NCBI GenBank assembly: GCA_046290815.1
Contig: JBKBUF010000023.1
Location: 1-64,000 of the forward strand
DNA from: JBKBUF01 sp046290815
Lineage (GTDB): Bacteria; Bacteroidota; Bacteroidia; Cytophagales; Cytophagaceae
Reading direction: 5' to 3'
Length of the DNA: 64,000 bases
The notes under the pieces are model-generated. The model saw only the letters and a list, made by a program, of their open reading frames with translations, had not been told where the DNA came from and did not search any database. The position numbers and the translations under genes are program-made. Shown here piece by piece: positions 24,695 to 36,700 of this stretch. The first letter of the stretch is position 1. Each line of letters begins with the position of its first letter.

Positions 24695-25207
24695 TTATTT
24701 AGCTGAAGTAATTCTTTTTTGAAGTTGTAGCGCCAATTCGCTATCTAAAGACCCATCAGGAATTCCCTCTACTCTTGCAATTTCTAAACCGTTTTTGATA
24801 ACTATGCATGTTGGAATGCTTCTGACATTGAATTTCTTTTCCCACTGTTCCGGGCTTTTCAACTCTGTATCTATAAAATATACTGAAATTTTTTCCTGTT
24901 TTATATTTGCCTGATCAGCAGATTTGATCAGTTGGGGTAACATCCTTTGTGTTTGAGCATGCCATATACCACCTACAAAAACAATATTAGCATCTTTAGG
25001 AAGTTTTTTTATCACATTTATATTTTGTGTCTCAGGATTGTATTGTCGGTAATTTCTCTGAAACCAAAACATATCTTCAAGATAATACAAGTCTACTTCT
25101 CCAAGCATCATACCGTTTGAAACTTCCGGACTGTATGTGCTGCAGGATGACATAATCACAATAAACAATAAAGAAAAGATTCCTGGTCTAACGTCTTTCA
25201 TATCCAC
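24695..25207 (-). CDS. Thioredoxin-fold lipoprotein without the CXXC active site
   Basis: A 170-residue protein with a lipoprotein signal (lipobox MSSC, Cys22). Residues about 70-165 follow the thioredoxin fold: strand IVFVGGIWHA, the region where W-C-x-x-C is expected, here WHAQTQRMLPQL, then the cis-Pro loop SIPTCIVI and a final strand. Both redox cysteines are missing (H-A-Q-T instead), so it cannot act as a classical dithiol oxidoreductase. The single Cys after cis-Pro remains. It may be a binding or chaperone-like envelope protein. Relation to the nearby ergothioneine genes is not evident. Confidence 0.7.
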   Translation of the reverse strand: MDMKDVRPGIFSLLFIVIMSSCSTYSPEVSNGMMLGEVDLYYLEDMFWFQRNYRQYNPETQNINVIKKLPKDANIVFVGGIWHAQTQRMLPQLIKSADQANIKQEKISVYFIDTELKSPEQWEKKFNVRSIPTCIVIKNGLEIARVEGIPDGSLDSELALQLQKRITSAK

Positions 25208-25354
25208 CTCTGTTTTGATTAGTTCTTAAGAAACTAACAGGGCAGAAATGAATGTTGTTTTTCCTTCCACCTTTTGGCTTGAAAAACAAACAATTATCAC
25301 AGGCTGAAATTTTTCGGTTTATATTTTTTGTTCAATATAACTGATACTGAATAG

Positions 25355-25771
25355 TTAAAAGAACCCTTTAGATTTTTCAAGTTCGATTGCCTGGAGCGCA
25401 AAAGTGTCTATATCTTCTACCGGTACTGACTCTCCTGTAGGCACAATGGTTTTGATATGATCATTATATGCAGGGAAACCTGTAGCCAGAAGAAACATAA
25501 CATATCTGCCTCTATCCTGGAGGTAAAGTCGGGGAATTCCCGCATATTTCCCATCAATGGCAGGACTGATATAAAAGAAATGTCCGTGATTTTTTACAAT
25601 AAATTCTTTATCTCCTGATTTTTCATTTATTCCGTCGGTGAGAATCAGATTTTCTACTTCTCCTGACCTTTCCCAGAAGTATTTTCTTTCGTCATTTATT
25701 AAAAGCAACAATCTTCCGTGAACGCTTTCCAGAAGTTCATAATATCCGTATTCCAATAACTTGCCTTGCAT
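25355..25771 (-). CDS. Hypothetical protein (138 aa)
   Basis: A 138-residue soluble protein of mostly beta type, with aromatic-rich stretches (YGYYELL, HFFYISP), which I do not recognise. The start is the ATG at 25771 because a strong AAGGAGG ribosome site lies 7 bases before it; the longer frame to 25843 would swallow that site. It is divergent from the small gene at 25849. No signal peptide with this start. Confidence 0.65.
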   Translation of the reverse strand: MQGKLLEYGYYELLESVHGRLLLLINDERKYFWERSGEVENLILTDGINEKSGDKEFIVKNHGHFFYISPAIDGKYAGIPRLYLQDRGRYVMFLLATGFPAYNDHIKTIVPTGESVPVEDIDTFALQAIELEKSKGFF

Positions 25772-25848
25772 GTAATTATCCTCCTTTTTTTCAAAACAAG
25801 CCCAAAAAAAAATTAGTTTTGCAGGAATGGAGATTGAAAACATGAATT

Positions 25849-26049
25849 ATGGCTATATCATTTGAAAGTCTGAGGGTAGGTAAAAAATATTATTTGAAAA
25901 ATCACGGAGAAAAAATTTCTTTTCTTATAGAGGAGAAGACTGCAAATAATGATTTTCTCATAAAGGATATCTACACTCTTGAGAAATATTTTTTATCTGA
26001 ATTTGTCAAATACGGGAAAGGTAAAGATTATGACTTGCGGGAATTATAA
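25849..26049 (+). CDS. Small hypothetical protein (66 aa)
   Basis: A 66-residue basic protein with a predicted small beta-sheet (KKYYLKNHGEKISFLIEE) and no recognised family. The N-terminal FESLRVGKKYYL pattern recalls small beta-barrel folds. It shares a 77-bp divergent region with the 138-residue gene, which suggests joint regulation. No signal or membrane segment. Confidence 0.6.
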   Translation: MAISFESLRVGKKYYLKNHGEKISFLIEEKTANNDFLIKDIYTLEKYFLSEFVKYGKGKDYDLREL

Positions 26050-26068
26050 TGAGAATGTTCAAGCAGTT

Positions 26069-26100
26069 TTTGGATTTATTCACCTTAAACTTTATTTTTA
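26069..26100 (+). promoter_or_regulatory. Candidate promoter for the aldo/keto reductase
   Basis: TTTG at 26069-26072, a spacer of 20 bases and TATTTTTA at 26093-26100, seven of eight to TAnnTTTG. Transcription would begin about 28 bases before the ATG at 26134. Confidence 0.45.
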
Positions 26101-26133
26101 TCATTATCAATGAACTTTTAAAAATAAAAGGAA

Positions 26134-27105
26134 ATGCAATACAGAACATTTGGAAGAACCGGCTGGGAAGTAAGTGAAATAGGATATGGCATGTGGGGGT
26201 TAGCCGGCTGGACAGGTACTGATAAATCAGAGCTGGATGAATCATTGGAGTTATCAGTGGAATCGGGAGTAAATTTTTTTGATACAGCATGGGCATATGC
26301 TGCAGGGCAAAGTGAAAAAATTTTAGGAAATCTTATAAAAAGGCATAACAACAGAAAGTTGTATGCAGCCACCAAAATACCTCCTAAAAATCTACAGTGG
26401 CCATCAAAAGCACATTTCAAACTTGAAGATGTATTTCCTTATGATCATATCATTGAATATACTGAAAAAAGCTTAAGCAATCTTGGGTTAGAGACCATTG
26501 ATCTTATGCAGTTTCACGTATGGGAAGATTCCTGGGCAAATGATGAAAGATGGCAGAAGGCCATTGAAAAATTGAAGAAGGAAGGAAAAATTCAGGCAAT
26601 GGGTATTAGTGTGAACAGATGGGAGCCGGAAAACTGCCTTAAAACATTTGAGACAGGTTTGATAGATGCAGTTCAGGTAATTTATAATATTTTTGATCAG
26701 GCTCCGGAAGATAAATTATTTCCTGTATGCAGGAATATGAATATTGCAGTTATAGCGAGAGTTCCTTTTGATGAAGGAACATTGACCGGAATGTTAACCA
26801 AAGATACCGTATTTCCGGATGATGATTGGAGAAGATTATATTTCTGTAAAGAAAATCTTATTCCCAGTGTAGAGCGGGCAGAAAAACTTAAGGAGGTTGT
26901 ACCTCAAGGTATGACTTTGGCGGAAATGGCTTTGAGATTTATACTTTCAAACCAAGATGTTGCAACCACTATACCGGGAATGAGGAAATTGAGAAATGTG
27001 AAGAGCAATGTTAGTACCAGTGACGGTAAAGGTTTATCTCCAGAGATAATAAACAAACTCAGATCTCACAGATGGGATCGATACCCCACTGAATGGTCTC
27101 ACTAA
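26134..27105 (+). CDS. Aldo/keto reductase
   Basis: A 323-residue NAD(P)H-dependent oxidoreductase with a TIM barrel. The catalytic tetrad is present: D50, Y55, K81 and H128, the last in MQFHVWED. The NADPH-binding end TTIPGMRK lies near residue 280. It is closest to the YajO/Gcy-like or general stress AKR group, with a typical length. It forms a possible unit with the small membrane protein 10 bases downstream. The substrate is not known. Confidence 0.93.
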   Translation: MQYRTFGRTGWEVSEIGYGMWGLAGWTGTDKSELDESLELSVESGVNFFDTAWAYAAGQSEKILGNLIKRHNNRKLYAATKIPPKNLQWPSKAHFKLEDVFPYDHIIEYTEKSLSNLGLETIDLMQFHVWEDSWANDERWQKAIEKLKKEGKIQAMGISVNRWEPENCLKTFETGLIDAVQVIYNIFDQAPEDKLFPVCRNMNIAVIARVPFDEGTLTGMLTKDTVFPDDDWRRLYFCKENLIPSVERAEKLKEVVPQGMTLAEMALRFILSNQDVATTIPGMRKLRNVKSNVSTSDGKGLSPEIINKLRSHRWDRYPTEWSH

Positions 27106-27115
27106 TCACATAGTT

Positions 27116-27373
27116 ATGATTCAGAAATTGAAAATAAAATTCAGCTGGTTTCTTTCCCTTCTGGGAATCAGGATTGCATTTTTGAGATTTCTGATTCAGA
27201 CTAAAGACAATTCCAGATTACTGTTTGCCGGTGTAGGTATAATACTTTTTTGGAGAGGGGTTTGGATTGCTGCTGATCAATATTTATTTCCTGAAAATCT
27301 TAATTTGAGTTTAATTGCAAGTATTATTCTTGGAGCGGCGATCATTATCAGTATGAAGATTAAGAATTTGTGA
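27116..27373 (+). CDS. Small membrane protein (85 aa)
   Basis: An 85-residue protein with two hydrophobic helices (about 34-52 and 64-81) joined by a short loop containing WRGVWIAADQYLFP. It begins 10 bases after the aldo/keto reductase stop and is probably in the same transcript. I do not recognise a named family. Both ends are expected in the cytoplasm given the basic N- and C-termini. Confidence 0.7.
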   Translation: MIQKLKIKFSWFLSLLGIRIAFLRFLIQTKDNSRLLFAGVGIILFWRGVWIAADQYLFPENLNLSLIASIILGAAIIISMKIKNL

Positions 27374-27425
27374 TTTCGGGCACATGCCACAAAGTTTTTT
27401 TGTTTTTCTATAAATCACAGATCGG

Positions 27426-27644
27426 ATGAAGGGACTTATTTACATATCTTTTGTTTTTATATTATTTTCATGCAATCGCTTTACCATTGCCTCTAAGGCG
27501 GACCAGCACGGCACAGGCACGACCAATGAACCTGGAACTAGGTTGGATCCATATCCCGGGGTAGATCTTTATGAAGAGTATAGGAGATTAGACAAGCTGC
27601 CACCCATTCCATTTCCGGAAGATTCTGCCGAGATTAAATCTTAA
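27426..27644 (+). CDS. Small putative lipoprotein (72 aa)
   Basis: A 72-residue exported protein: signal peptide with lipobox LFSC (Cys16) and then an unstructured, Pro- and Asp-rich mature part (RLDPYPGVDLYEEYRRL) with few hydrophobic residues. Family not recognised. It lies 52 bases after the small membrane gene and before the adhesin, on the same strand. It could be a minor surface lipoprotein; no function is inferred. Confidence 0.65.
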   Translation: MKGLIYISFVFILFSCNRFTIASKADQHGTGTTNEPGTRLDPYPGVDLYEEYRRLDKLPPIPFPEDSAEIKS

Positions 27645-27680
27645 TTGATCTAAGTTTACTGTTTTCAGCATTTTTTTGAG

Positions 27681-27688
27681 TATTTTTG
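27681..27688 (+). promoter_or_regulatory. Candidate -7 element for the adhesin gene
   Basis: TATTTTTG matches TAnnTTTG exactly. A weak -33 (TTTA at 27655-27658) lies 22 bases upstream. It would give a 5' leader of roughly 85 bases before the ATG at 27780. Confidence 0.3.
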
Positions 27689-27779
27689 AAATAAGTGTGT
27701 GGAAAAAATATTTCAACCATAGTTGGTATTTTTCGTAACTTACTTGTTTGTAATTCCCAAAAAACTGAATTTTTATCTA

Positions 27780-30700
27780 ATGAAATTCCATCTGTTCAGG
27801 CTGTTTTTTAGCAGCTTATTCGCTACTGTTTTTCTGTTTAATGGCTTAACTACTTCATTTGCAGCACCACCGGCAGGAACCAATGTAAGCAATAATACAA
27901 ACGGTTTAGCCAAGACCGATCTAAGTGCAGGTTCTACTAATCAGGCTATTATCGGATTTAGTATTAGCGGTACAGTAGCCAATACCATGACATCGGTTAC
28001 ATTTCCATTGAATTCGACACCTGTTGGAAAATTCGTAAATCCCAGGTTATTCAGTTCGACAGATAACACGTTTGCCACCACAGCTGATAATACAAATATT
28101 GGAGGGACGGTTAATGTTACAGCGACTAATATTCAGTTTACAGGGCTTAATCAAACGATAGATAATACAGTAAGATATTATTATTTGGTTGTAGATATTA
28201 ACCCGGCGGTAACTACTTCCACACCAACTATAAGACCCTCATTAACGCAGGCAAACATTGGTATGACTACAGCCAATGTCAATAACTTCTCAATTACCGG
28301 TCAAACCTACAGTTTTTATCAATTTTGTACCGGGGATGTTCCAACACATAATGTTAATCTGACCGGACAGCCTGGTGGTTCGTGGTTAAGTCCTTCCGAT
28401 AGCAGAAAGGGAATTTGTTGTGGTCTTAATCCTGACTCTCCTGATAATTTGAGATGTGTGGAGTTCTTGGTTACCCTGGATCCAGGTTCTCAAGGAATTA
28501 GATTTGAAATTGCTACCGGTGCAGAGCCTTCAGGTTCAATGGGATGGCAGCTTGAATGTACATTACCTGAAAAACCTGTTGGACAAGACATCTGTCTGGA
28601 TGGTGTGGGCCCTCACAGAGTTACTTTCTGTAAGCCAGGAAATAACCCTAACTCTTACCGGATTGTATCCATACCTCGTCCACAGGTTTCACCTCCTGTA
28701 GTTGTTAGTGATGGTTGTACCAGTACACTCACTGCTACCGGCTATAATGTTGCCAGTATAGTATGGACTGCTGTAGGAGCTTCTCCTGATCCTAATCAGG
28801 CACTTACCCCTGCACAGACTACCTTATATAATAGTTACCTGAGTTGTACCAATGCATGTCCTGTGGTAACAGCCAGATATCAGGTTGGTGCACCCGATTA
28901 TGTAGATTACAGAGTTAGTGGAACTCCGCTTGGAGGTTGTGATTTAACGCCTGTTTCTTTTACGACCAGGGTATATTTTGTTAATGACAAAACAGCAACG
29001 ATTATGCCTCTGGAACCAACTATCTGTTTCGGAGGAACACATACAACAATTACCGCAGTGGGTACAGGTGGAGCGCCACCGTATACTTATGAATGGAGTA
29101 CCGGTGAAACCACACAGTCCATCAACGTGTCTTCGGTAGGTACTTATTCGGTTATTATCAGAGACACCACGAGTTGTCCTGCTGCTACTGCTTCAAGAAA
29201 TGTAACGGCTTATCTTTCCCCTATAACTGCAAATGCAGGTCCTGATGTAAATTCATGTTCGAATAATGCCAATGTGGTGTTAAACGGATCTGTTTCTCAA
29301 GCCACAGGTGGAATTTGGTCTGGTGGGGCAGGTTCGTATCAACCTAACAATACCAGTCTGGTTGCAACCTATGTTCCAACTCCTGCTGAAATTTCAGCAG
29401 GTAATCCTATAAGTCATACATTAACAACAACAGGTAATGGGTCATGTCCTGCTGAATCTGATCAGGCAATACAGACAATTACTCCGGCACCAACTGTAAA
29501 CATAGGAGGCAATAGAAGTCTCTGTGCCAATAATGCTAATGTGGCGTTCAATCCGGTAATTGCCAATAATCCAACATCTGTTCAATGGGTAGGAGGTGCA
29601 GGAACATTCTTCCCTGACAGAAATACTGCTGTAGCCACCTATACTCCAACAGCAACAGAAATTTCAAATGGATCTGTTCAACTGACTTTAGTTGTATCCA
29701 AAACGGGATGTAACAACGTCTCTGATCAGGCTACAATTACATTCACACCGGCTCCAACGGCAACAGCAGGTGCTAACCAAACTGTATGTTATAACAATGC
29801 CAATGTTTCACTTAACGGAAACGTGACTATAGCAGGTGGCGGCCAGTGGACCACTTCAGGAACCGGTACGTTTGCCAATGCCAATAGTACAATCACAACC
29901 TATACCCCTTCGGATGCTGATAAGAACAATGGTCCGATTACTTTAACTTTGACAACCACCAGTAATAATAACTGTCTTGCTGTAAGCAGTCAGATGCAGG
30001 TTTCATTTACTCCTGCTCCGACCATTAGTGCAGGGCCTAACCGTACAGTCTGCAGAAATAATGCAGATGTGGCTTTGTCCGGTAATGTTACAGTCGCTAC
30101 AGGTGGGGTCTGGACTACATCCGGTTCAGGAACATTTAGTAATGCAAATGCTTTGCAGACAACTTATACACCTTCCGAAGCAGAAAAGTCAGGAGTGGTA
30201 ACTTTAACCCTTACAAGTACCGGTCATGGAAATTGTTCTGCGGTTACTTCTCAAATGCAGATTTCTTTTACTGCCTCACCTACAGCTAATGCAGGAGCTA
30301 ATCAATCCAGATGCTCTAACAATCCAAACGTGACGCTGAATGGTGCGGTAACTATTGCAACAGGTGGTGAATGGACTTCTTCCGGTTCGGGTAGCTTTGC
30401 AAACTCCGGTGCACTTGCCACAACTTATCTTCCTTCAGCCACTGATATATCAAATGGAAATGTGGTTCTTACCCTTACAACAACCGGAAATGGTACCTGT
30501 AACCCGGTATCAAGTCCGATGACGGTAAATTTTACTGCGTCGCCAACAGCTAATACAGGTGGGAATAGGACAATATGTGCTGACCTGAATTCTATTACTC
30601 TTAATGGGGCTGTTACTGTAGCTGGAGGAGGGCAATGGACAACTTCAGGTACAGGTACATTTTCAAATGCTAACGCATTAAATACAACCTATACCCCTTC

Positions 30701-33700
30701 AGCACAAGATAGAACTAATGGCAATGTAACTCTTACTTTAACCACTACATCAAATGACAATTGTAATGCAGTGCAAAACTCCATGCTGCTTACCATTACA
30801 CCTGCTCCCACTGTAAGTGCAGGGGCGAACAGGCTGGTATGTGCCAATAATCCATCGGTAGTGCTGAACGGAAATGTTACTGTAGCGACCGGGGGAACAT
30901 GGTCCGGTGGAAGCGGAACTTTCTCACCCAATGCCAATACATTAAACGCAACATATACGCCTTCACAAGCGGAAATTAATGCAGGACAGGCAAATTTGAC
31001 TCTTACTACAACCGGTAGCGGATCATGTCAGGAGGTCAGTTCTAATATGACCATAACCATTACACCTGCACCTACAGCTAATGCAGGTGATGATGTGTTT
31101 TTGTGTGCTAACAATCCTAATGTTTCATTGGCAGGTGCTGTTACAATTGCCGGAGGCGGACAATGGTCAGGAACAGGAGGGACATTCGTTCCTTCAGTAA
31201 ATGATTTGAATGCCACATATATCCCAAGTCAGGCAGAAATTAACAGCATGTTCGCTCAGTTGATTCTTACTACTACTGATAATAACCTGTGTTTGCCTGT
31301 CAGAGATACTATATTTGTTGTTTTCAATCCGGCTCCAACAGTAAATGCAGGTGCCCCAAGAAGTATTTGTTCAAATAATCCTGCGATTGCTTTAAATCCT
31401 ACAATTACAGGAAATTTTGCAACAGCCCAATGGTCAGGCGGAGCCGGAACTTATAGTCCGAATTCAACCACCGCCATAAGCACATATACACCGACGGCCC
31501 AGGAAATTTCTTCCGGTAATATGAATTTAACTTTAACTGTTCTTGAGTCAGGATGTCTTCCGGTTTCAAGTCAGCTGAGCATAACATTCACACCGGCGCC
31601 TACGGTAAATCCTGGTCCGACGAGAACTGTTTGTGCTAATAATCCTGCGGTAAATTTATCCGGTGAAGTGACAGTCGCTACAGGTGGGACCTGGTCAGGA
31701 GGTAACGGGACATTTAATCCGGGCGCAGCTAATCTAATCACTACTTACACGCCTTCAGCAACAGAAATTTCCAATGGAAGTTTAACTTTAACTCTTACCA
31801 GTACGAATAATGGCAACTGTCTCGCTGTTTCACAACCATTAACAATTAATATAACTCCAGCACCCACATCAAACGCAGGAGCAAATCAGTCGGTTTGTGC
31901 CAATAATGCTACAGCTGTTTTATCGGGAAGTGTAGGAGTTGTAACAGGAGGAGTGTGGTCAACCTCAGGTACCGGTACTTTTTCTCCAATTAACAATACA
32001 TTAAATGCAAGTTATTTCCCTTCTGATGCAGATAAAACTGCAGGTAATGTAACACTGACTCTTACCACCTCTGATAACGGAAACTGTCTCCCTGTACAAT
32101 CAAGTAAAATATTGACTATTACACCTGCTCCTGTAGCTAATTCTGGCGGTGCTACATCTATTTGTGCTAATAGAGCTTCATTGGCTCTTAATGGCAATGT
32201 AACTGTCTCTACAGGTGGTACATGGACAGGTGGAGCCGGTACTTTCAGTCCGGATGCCAACACACTGAATGCAACCTATACTCCTTCAGCCGCAGAGATC
32301 AACAACAGATCTTTTACTTTGACCTTAGTTACTACAGGAAACGGAAACTGTAATTTTGTTTCAGATAATCTTGCTGTGACAATCACTGAAGCTCCTACAG
32401 TAAGTGCCGGTTCAGATCTAACCGTGTGCGGGAATGTTAATAGTGTTGCCCTTCAGGGATCTGTAACTATTGCAACCGGAGGTACCTGGACATCAACCGG
32501 AACAGGAAGCTTTAGTCCGAATGCCAATACCGTCGCTGCTTCTTATGTACCATCTGCAGCAGATAAAACTGCAGGCAATTCTATATTACTTACATTGACT
32601 TCATCAGGCAACGGAAACTGTAATGCTGTATCTGATCAAATGACAATGTCATTTACCGGAGTTCCTGAAATTCAAGCCGGTCCGAATAAAACAGTATGTA
32701 CCAATGATCTTCCGATTGTATTGGAAGGAGTTGGATCTCCTGCTGTCTGGTCAGGAGGAAACGGTACGTATTCACCTAATGCCAATACTTTAAATGCCTC
32801 TTATCAGCCGAGTAGTGCAGAAATAACTGCAGGACAAGTTACACTTACACTTACTACTATTCCATTCGGAGCATGTCCTGCAATTTCTGATAATGTAACT
32901 ATTAGTATTCCTCAGGGACCTGTGGTGAGTGCCGGAGGTAATCAAACTGTTTGCGGTGATGTAACCGGTGTTCAGTTAATAGGAAATGTTCAGAATGCAG
33001 GAGCAGGTTTGTGGTCCAGTACAGGTACAGGAACGTTCAGTCCTTCAAATTCTGCCCTAACAGTTACATACAATCCAAGTGCTGCTGATAGAACAGTTGG
33101 TAATGTCACTTTAAGATTAACCAGTGATCAGAACGGATTCTGTTCTCCTGAGTCAAATACAATGGTTTTAACCATTACACCTCCTCCTACAATTAATGCC
33201 GGACCTCCTCAGACTGTTTGTGCTGATGTTGCAGGTGTACAACTTGCCGGTACTGTAACGGTAGCTACAGGTGCGACATGGACTACGTCAGGGTCAGGAA
33301 ATTTTCTGCCAAATAATACAACATTAAACGCTACCTATGATCCCTCCGATGCAGATACCCTGGCCGGATCTGTAACATTGACTCTTACTTCAACAGGGAA
33401 TGGGACATGTCAGGCGGTGTCAAGCAATATGGTAATTACCATTACCGATGCACCAACTGCTAATGCAGGAGCAAATCAGACAGTATGTTCTGATGTAGAT
33501 TTTATAGTACTTTCAGGTACTGTGACAACGGCCACCGGTGGAAGATGGAGTACCACAGGAAGCGGAACATTTTCACCTAATGATGTCAGCCTTACAACTT
33601 CCTATTATCCTTCTGCTGCTGACAGATCATTGACTTCATTGACATTTACATTAACAAGTACAGGAAACGGAACTTGTAATCCGGTAAGCAGAAACACTGT

Positions 33701-36700
33701 AGTTACCATTACTCCAAAACCTGTGGTTAATGCAGGGACTGACGTTACTGTATGTGCTGATGTTAATAATGTTGTTCTTAATGCTGCTTCGGTTTCAAAT
33801 GCATCCGGAGGAACCTGGACAACAGATGGAACAGGAAGTTTTGATGATAATGCGGTAGTTAATGCTACTTACCAGCTTTCTAATGCAGATAAAACCAAAG
33901 GAATTGTTGTATTGACGCTACAATCTACTGGTTCAGGTATTTGCGCTGCCGTTACCGATCAAATGATAATTACAGTAACCCCTGCACCAACAGCAGGTGT
34001 AGGTCCCAACAGAACAGTATGCGCTGATGTTGGATCTGTACCACTATCCGGAAATATTTCAATTGCTACAGGAGGAATATGGAGCACCAGCGGATCAGGA
34101 ACATTTGTTCCGAATAATACTACATTAAATGCATCTTATCAGCCTTCCAATGCTGATACTACAGCAAAACTGGTTACGATAACCCTGACTTCTACCGGTA
34201 ACGGAACTTGTAATGCTGTTACATCAAGTTTTGATTTAAGTATCACACCTGTTCCTGTAATCAACCTGGGAGCTGCTGCAACAATTTGTGCAGACTCTTC
34301 ATTTGTACCTTTATCCGCTTCTGTTTTACATGCAACAGGTGGTACATGGTCTTCTTCAGGCAATGGATCTTTTGCACCGAACGCCAATACATTGAATGCT
34401 TCATACTATCCGGGAGGCAACGATATTACTTCAGGCAATGTAACACTGACCTTTACATCTTCAGGCCACGGAACGTGTAATGCGGTGCAGGCAACTAAAC
34501 AAGTAACGATTACTCCTGCACCAACCGCCAATGCTGGAGGTAACCTGACAGTGTGTGCTGATATTACAGGTATACCATTAAATGGACAGGTAACAATTGC
34601 GGGTGGAGGAATTTGGAGTACAACCGGAACCGGTTCTTTCCAACCTGATAATACAACATTAACAGCAACATACGTCCCTTCACAAGCAGATAAAAATGCT
34701 GGTTCTGTAACTCTTACTCTGACCACAACCAATAGCGGAACATGTAAAAACGTTTCTTCCAATAAAATTATTACCATTACTCCTGCGCCGACAGTGAATG
34801 CAGGACCTGATCTTTCAGTTTGCGCAGATAGAAATTCGGTAAACCTGAACGGGTCAGTTACTGTTGCAACAGGTGGCACCTGGACAACCTCTGGTAGCGG
34901 TACATTTTCTCCTGATGCCAATCAGCTTCTTGTAAATTATTTCCCTTCAGCTGCAGACAGAACTTCCGGTAATGTAACTTTAACATTAACATCAACAGGG
35001 AATGGAACATGTAATGCCGTAACATCTTCAATGAATTTGCAAATCACTCCCGCTCCGACGATAAATGCAGGAGGTAACCAGACAGTATGTGCAGATGTAA
35101 CAGGTGTTAGTATTGCAGGAAATGTGACCGTTGCAGGAGGAGGCAGATGGACCACTACAGGAACAGGTTCTTTTGCTCCTAATGATATAAGTCTTACTGC
35201 CACTTATGTACCATCTGCGGCCGATAAGTCTGCCGGCGGTGTTACTCTAACCCTTACCTCAACTGATAATGGTTCATGTAATGCAGTGACCAGCCAGTCT
35301 GTAATTACGATTTCTCCTGCACCAACGGCCAATGCCGGCTTAAACCAAAATGTTTGTGCTAACACCAGCGGTGTTGCTTTAACAGGATTTGTTACAACTG
35401 CCACCGGTGGGGTTTGGTCCACTGCTTCAGGTACCGGAACATTCATTCCGAATGCGAATACATTAAATGCAACATTTGTACCTAGTGCATTGCAAATAAA
35501 TGCCGGTGTGGCAAATCTTACTTTAACTACAACCGGAAATGGCACCTGTGCTGCTGTTACAAGTACAATGAGAATAAACCTACAGCCGGTTCCTGTTGTG
35601 AGTGCAGGTCCAGACCAGGATGTATGTGCTAGTGTGAACTCTGTACCACTTAATGCTTCCATGTCTAATGCCGGAGGGGTACAGTGGAGTACTTCAGGAA
35701 GCGGTACTTTCCTTCCAAATGCTACCACATTGTTGGCAACATATCAGCCATCCGCTGCTGACAAGATTGCAGGTCAGGTGAATCTTTCCATTGCTACCAC
35801 CGGAAATGCAAATTGTGCTGCTGCAACACATAGCATGACTTTAAGATTTACTCCGGTTCCTTCTGTAGATGCAGGACCGGAGGCAGTATGTTCTAATGCG
35901 GCTAATATTCCATTATCCGGAACCGTTGCCATAGCATCGGGTGTGACCTGGTCAACCCTGGGTACAGGAACATTTTCTTCGACAACATCATTAAATACTT
36001 CATATACTCCATCTGCCGATGATATTACTGCACAGACTGTAAGGGTAGTAATTACCAGTACCGGAAATGCCAGCTGTGCTCCTGCAAGGGATACCATCAT
36101 ATTAAGTCTGGTTCCTCCTCCGGTGGCTAATGCAGGTAATGACAGAATCCGATGTGCCAATGCAGGCGGTGTAGCTTTGAATGGTTCTGTTATAGGAGCC
36201 ACAGGTGGTACCTGGTCATCAACTGGTGGAGGTACATTTTCTCCAAACGCCAATACTCTTAATGCGACATATACGCCTTCGTTTGCTGATATATCCAACG
36301 GAACAGCAGTACTTACTCTTACCACAACCGGTATAGGTTTGTGTAATCCTCATTCGGATAATATGGAGATTACAATTACACCTGCACCTACTGCCAATGC
36401 AGGGGCAAATGAAACATTCTGTGCCGATGTTGTTAGCGTACCTTTAACAGGAAACGTGACCGTAGCTACCGGCGGAAGCTGGACAACTTCCGGCAGCGGA
36501 ACATTTATAAATCAAAATTCACTGAATGCCACTTATCAGCCTTCTGCTGCAGATAAAAATGGTAATGTTACACTTACTCTTACTACAACAGGAAATGGCG
36601 GTTGCGTGGCTGTAACTTCTCAGAAAGTAATTTCTTTTACACCTGCTCCGACAGCATCTGCCGGACCTGACATTACTATTTGTGCAGATGCTAATGCATT

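Noticed and set aside
25772..25843. Longer N-terminus for the 138-residue protein.
   Set aside because: It would include the strong AAGGAGG ribosome site located right before the ATG at 25771.
26006..26420. Minus-strand frames opposite the aldo/keto reductase start.
   Set aside because: They overlap a well-supported enzyme gene and its promoter and have no recognisable motif.
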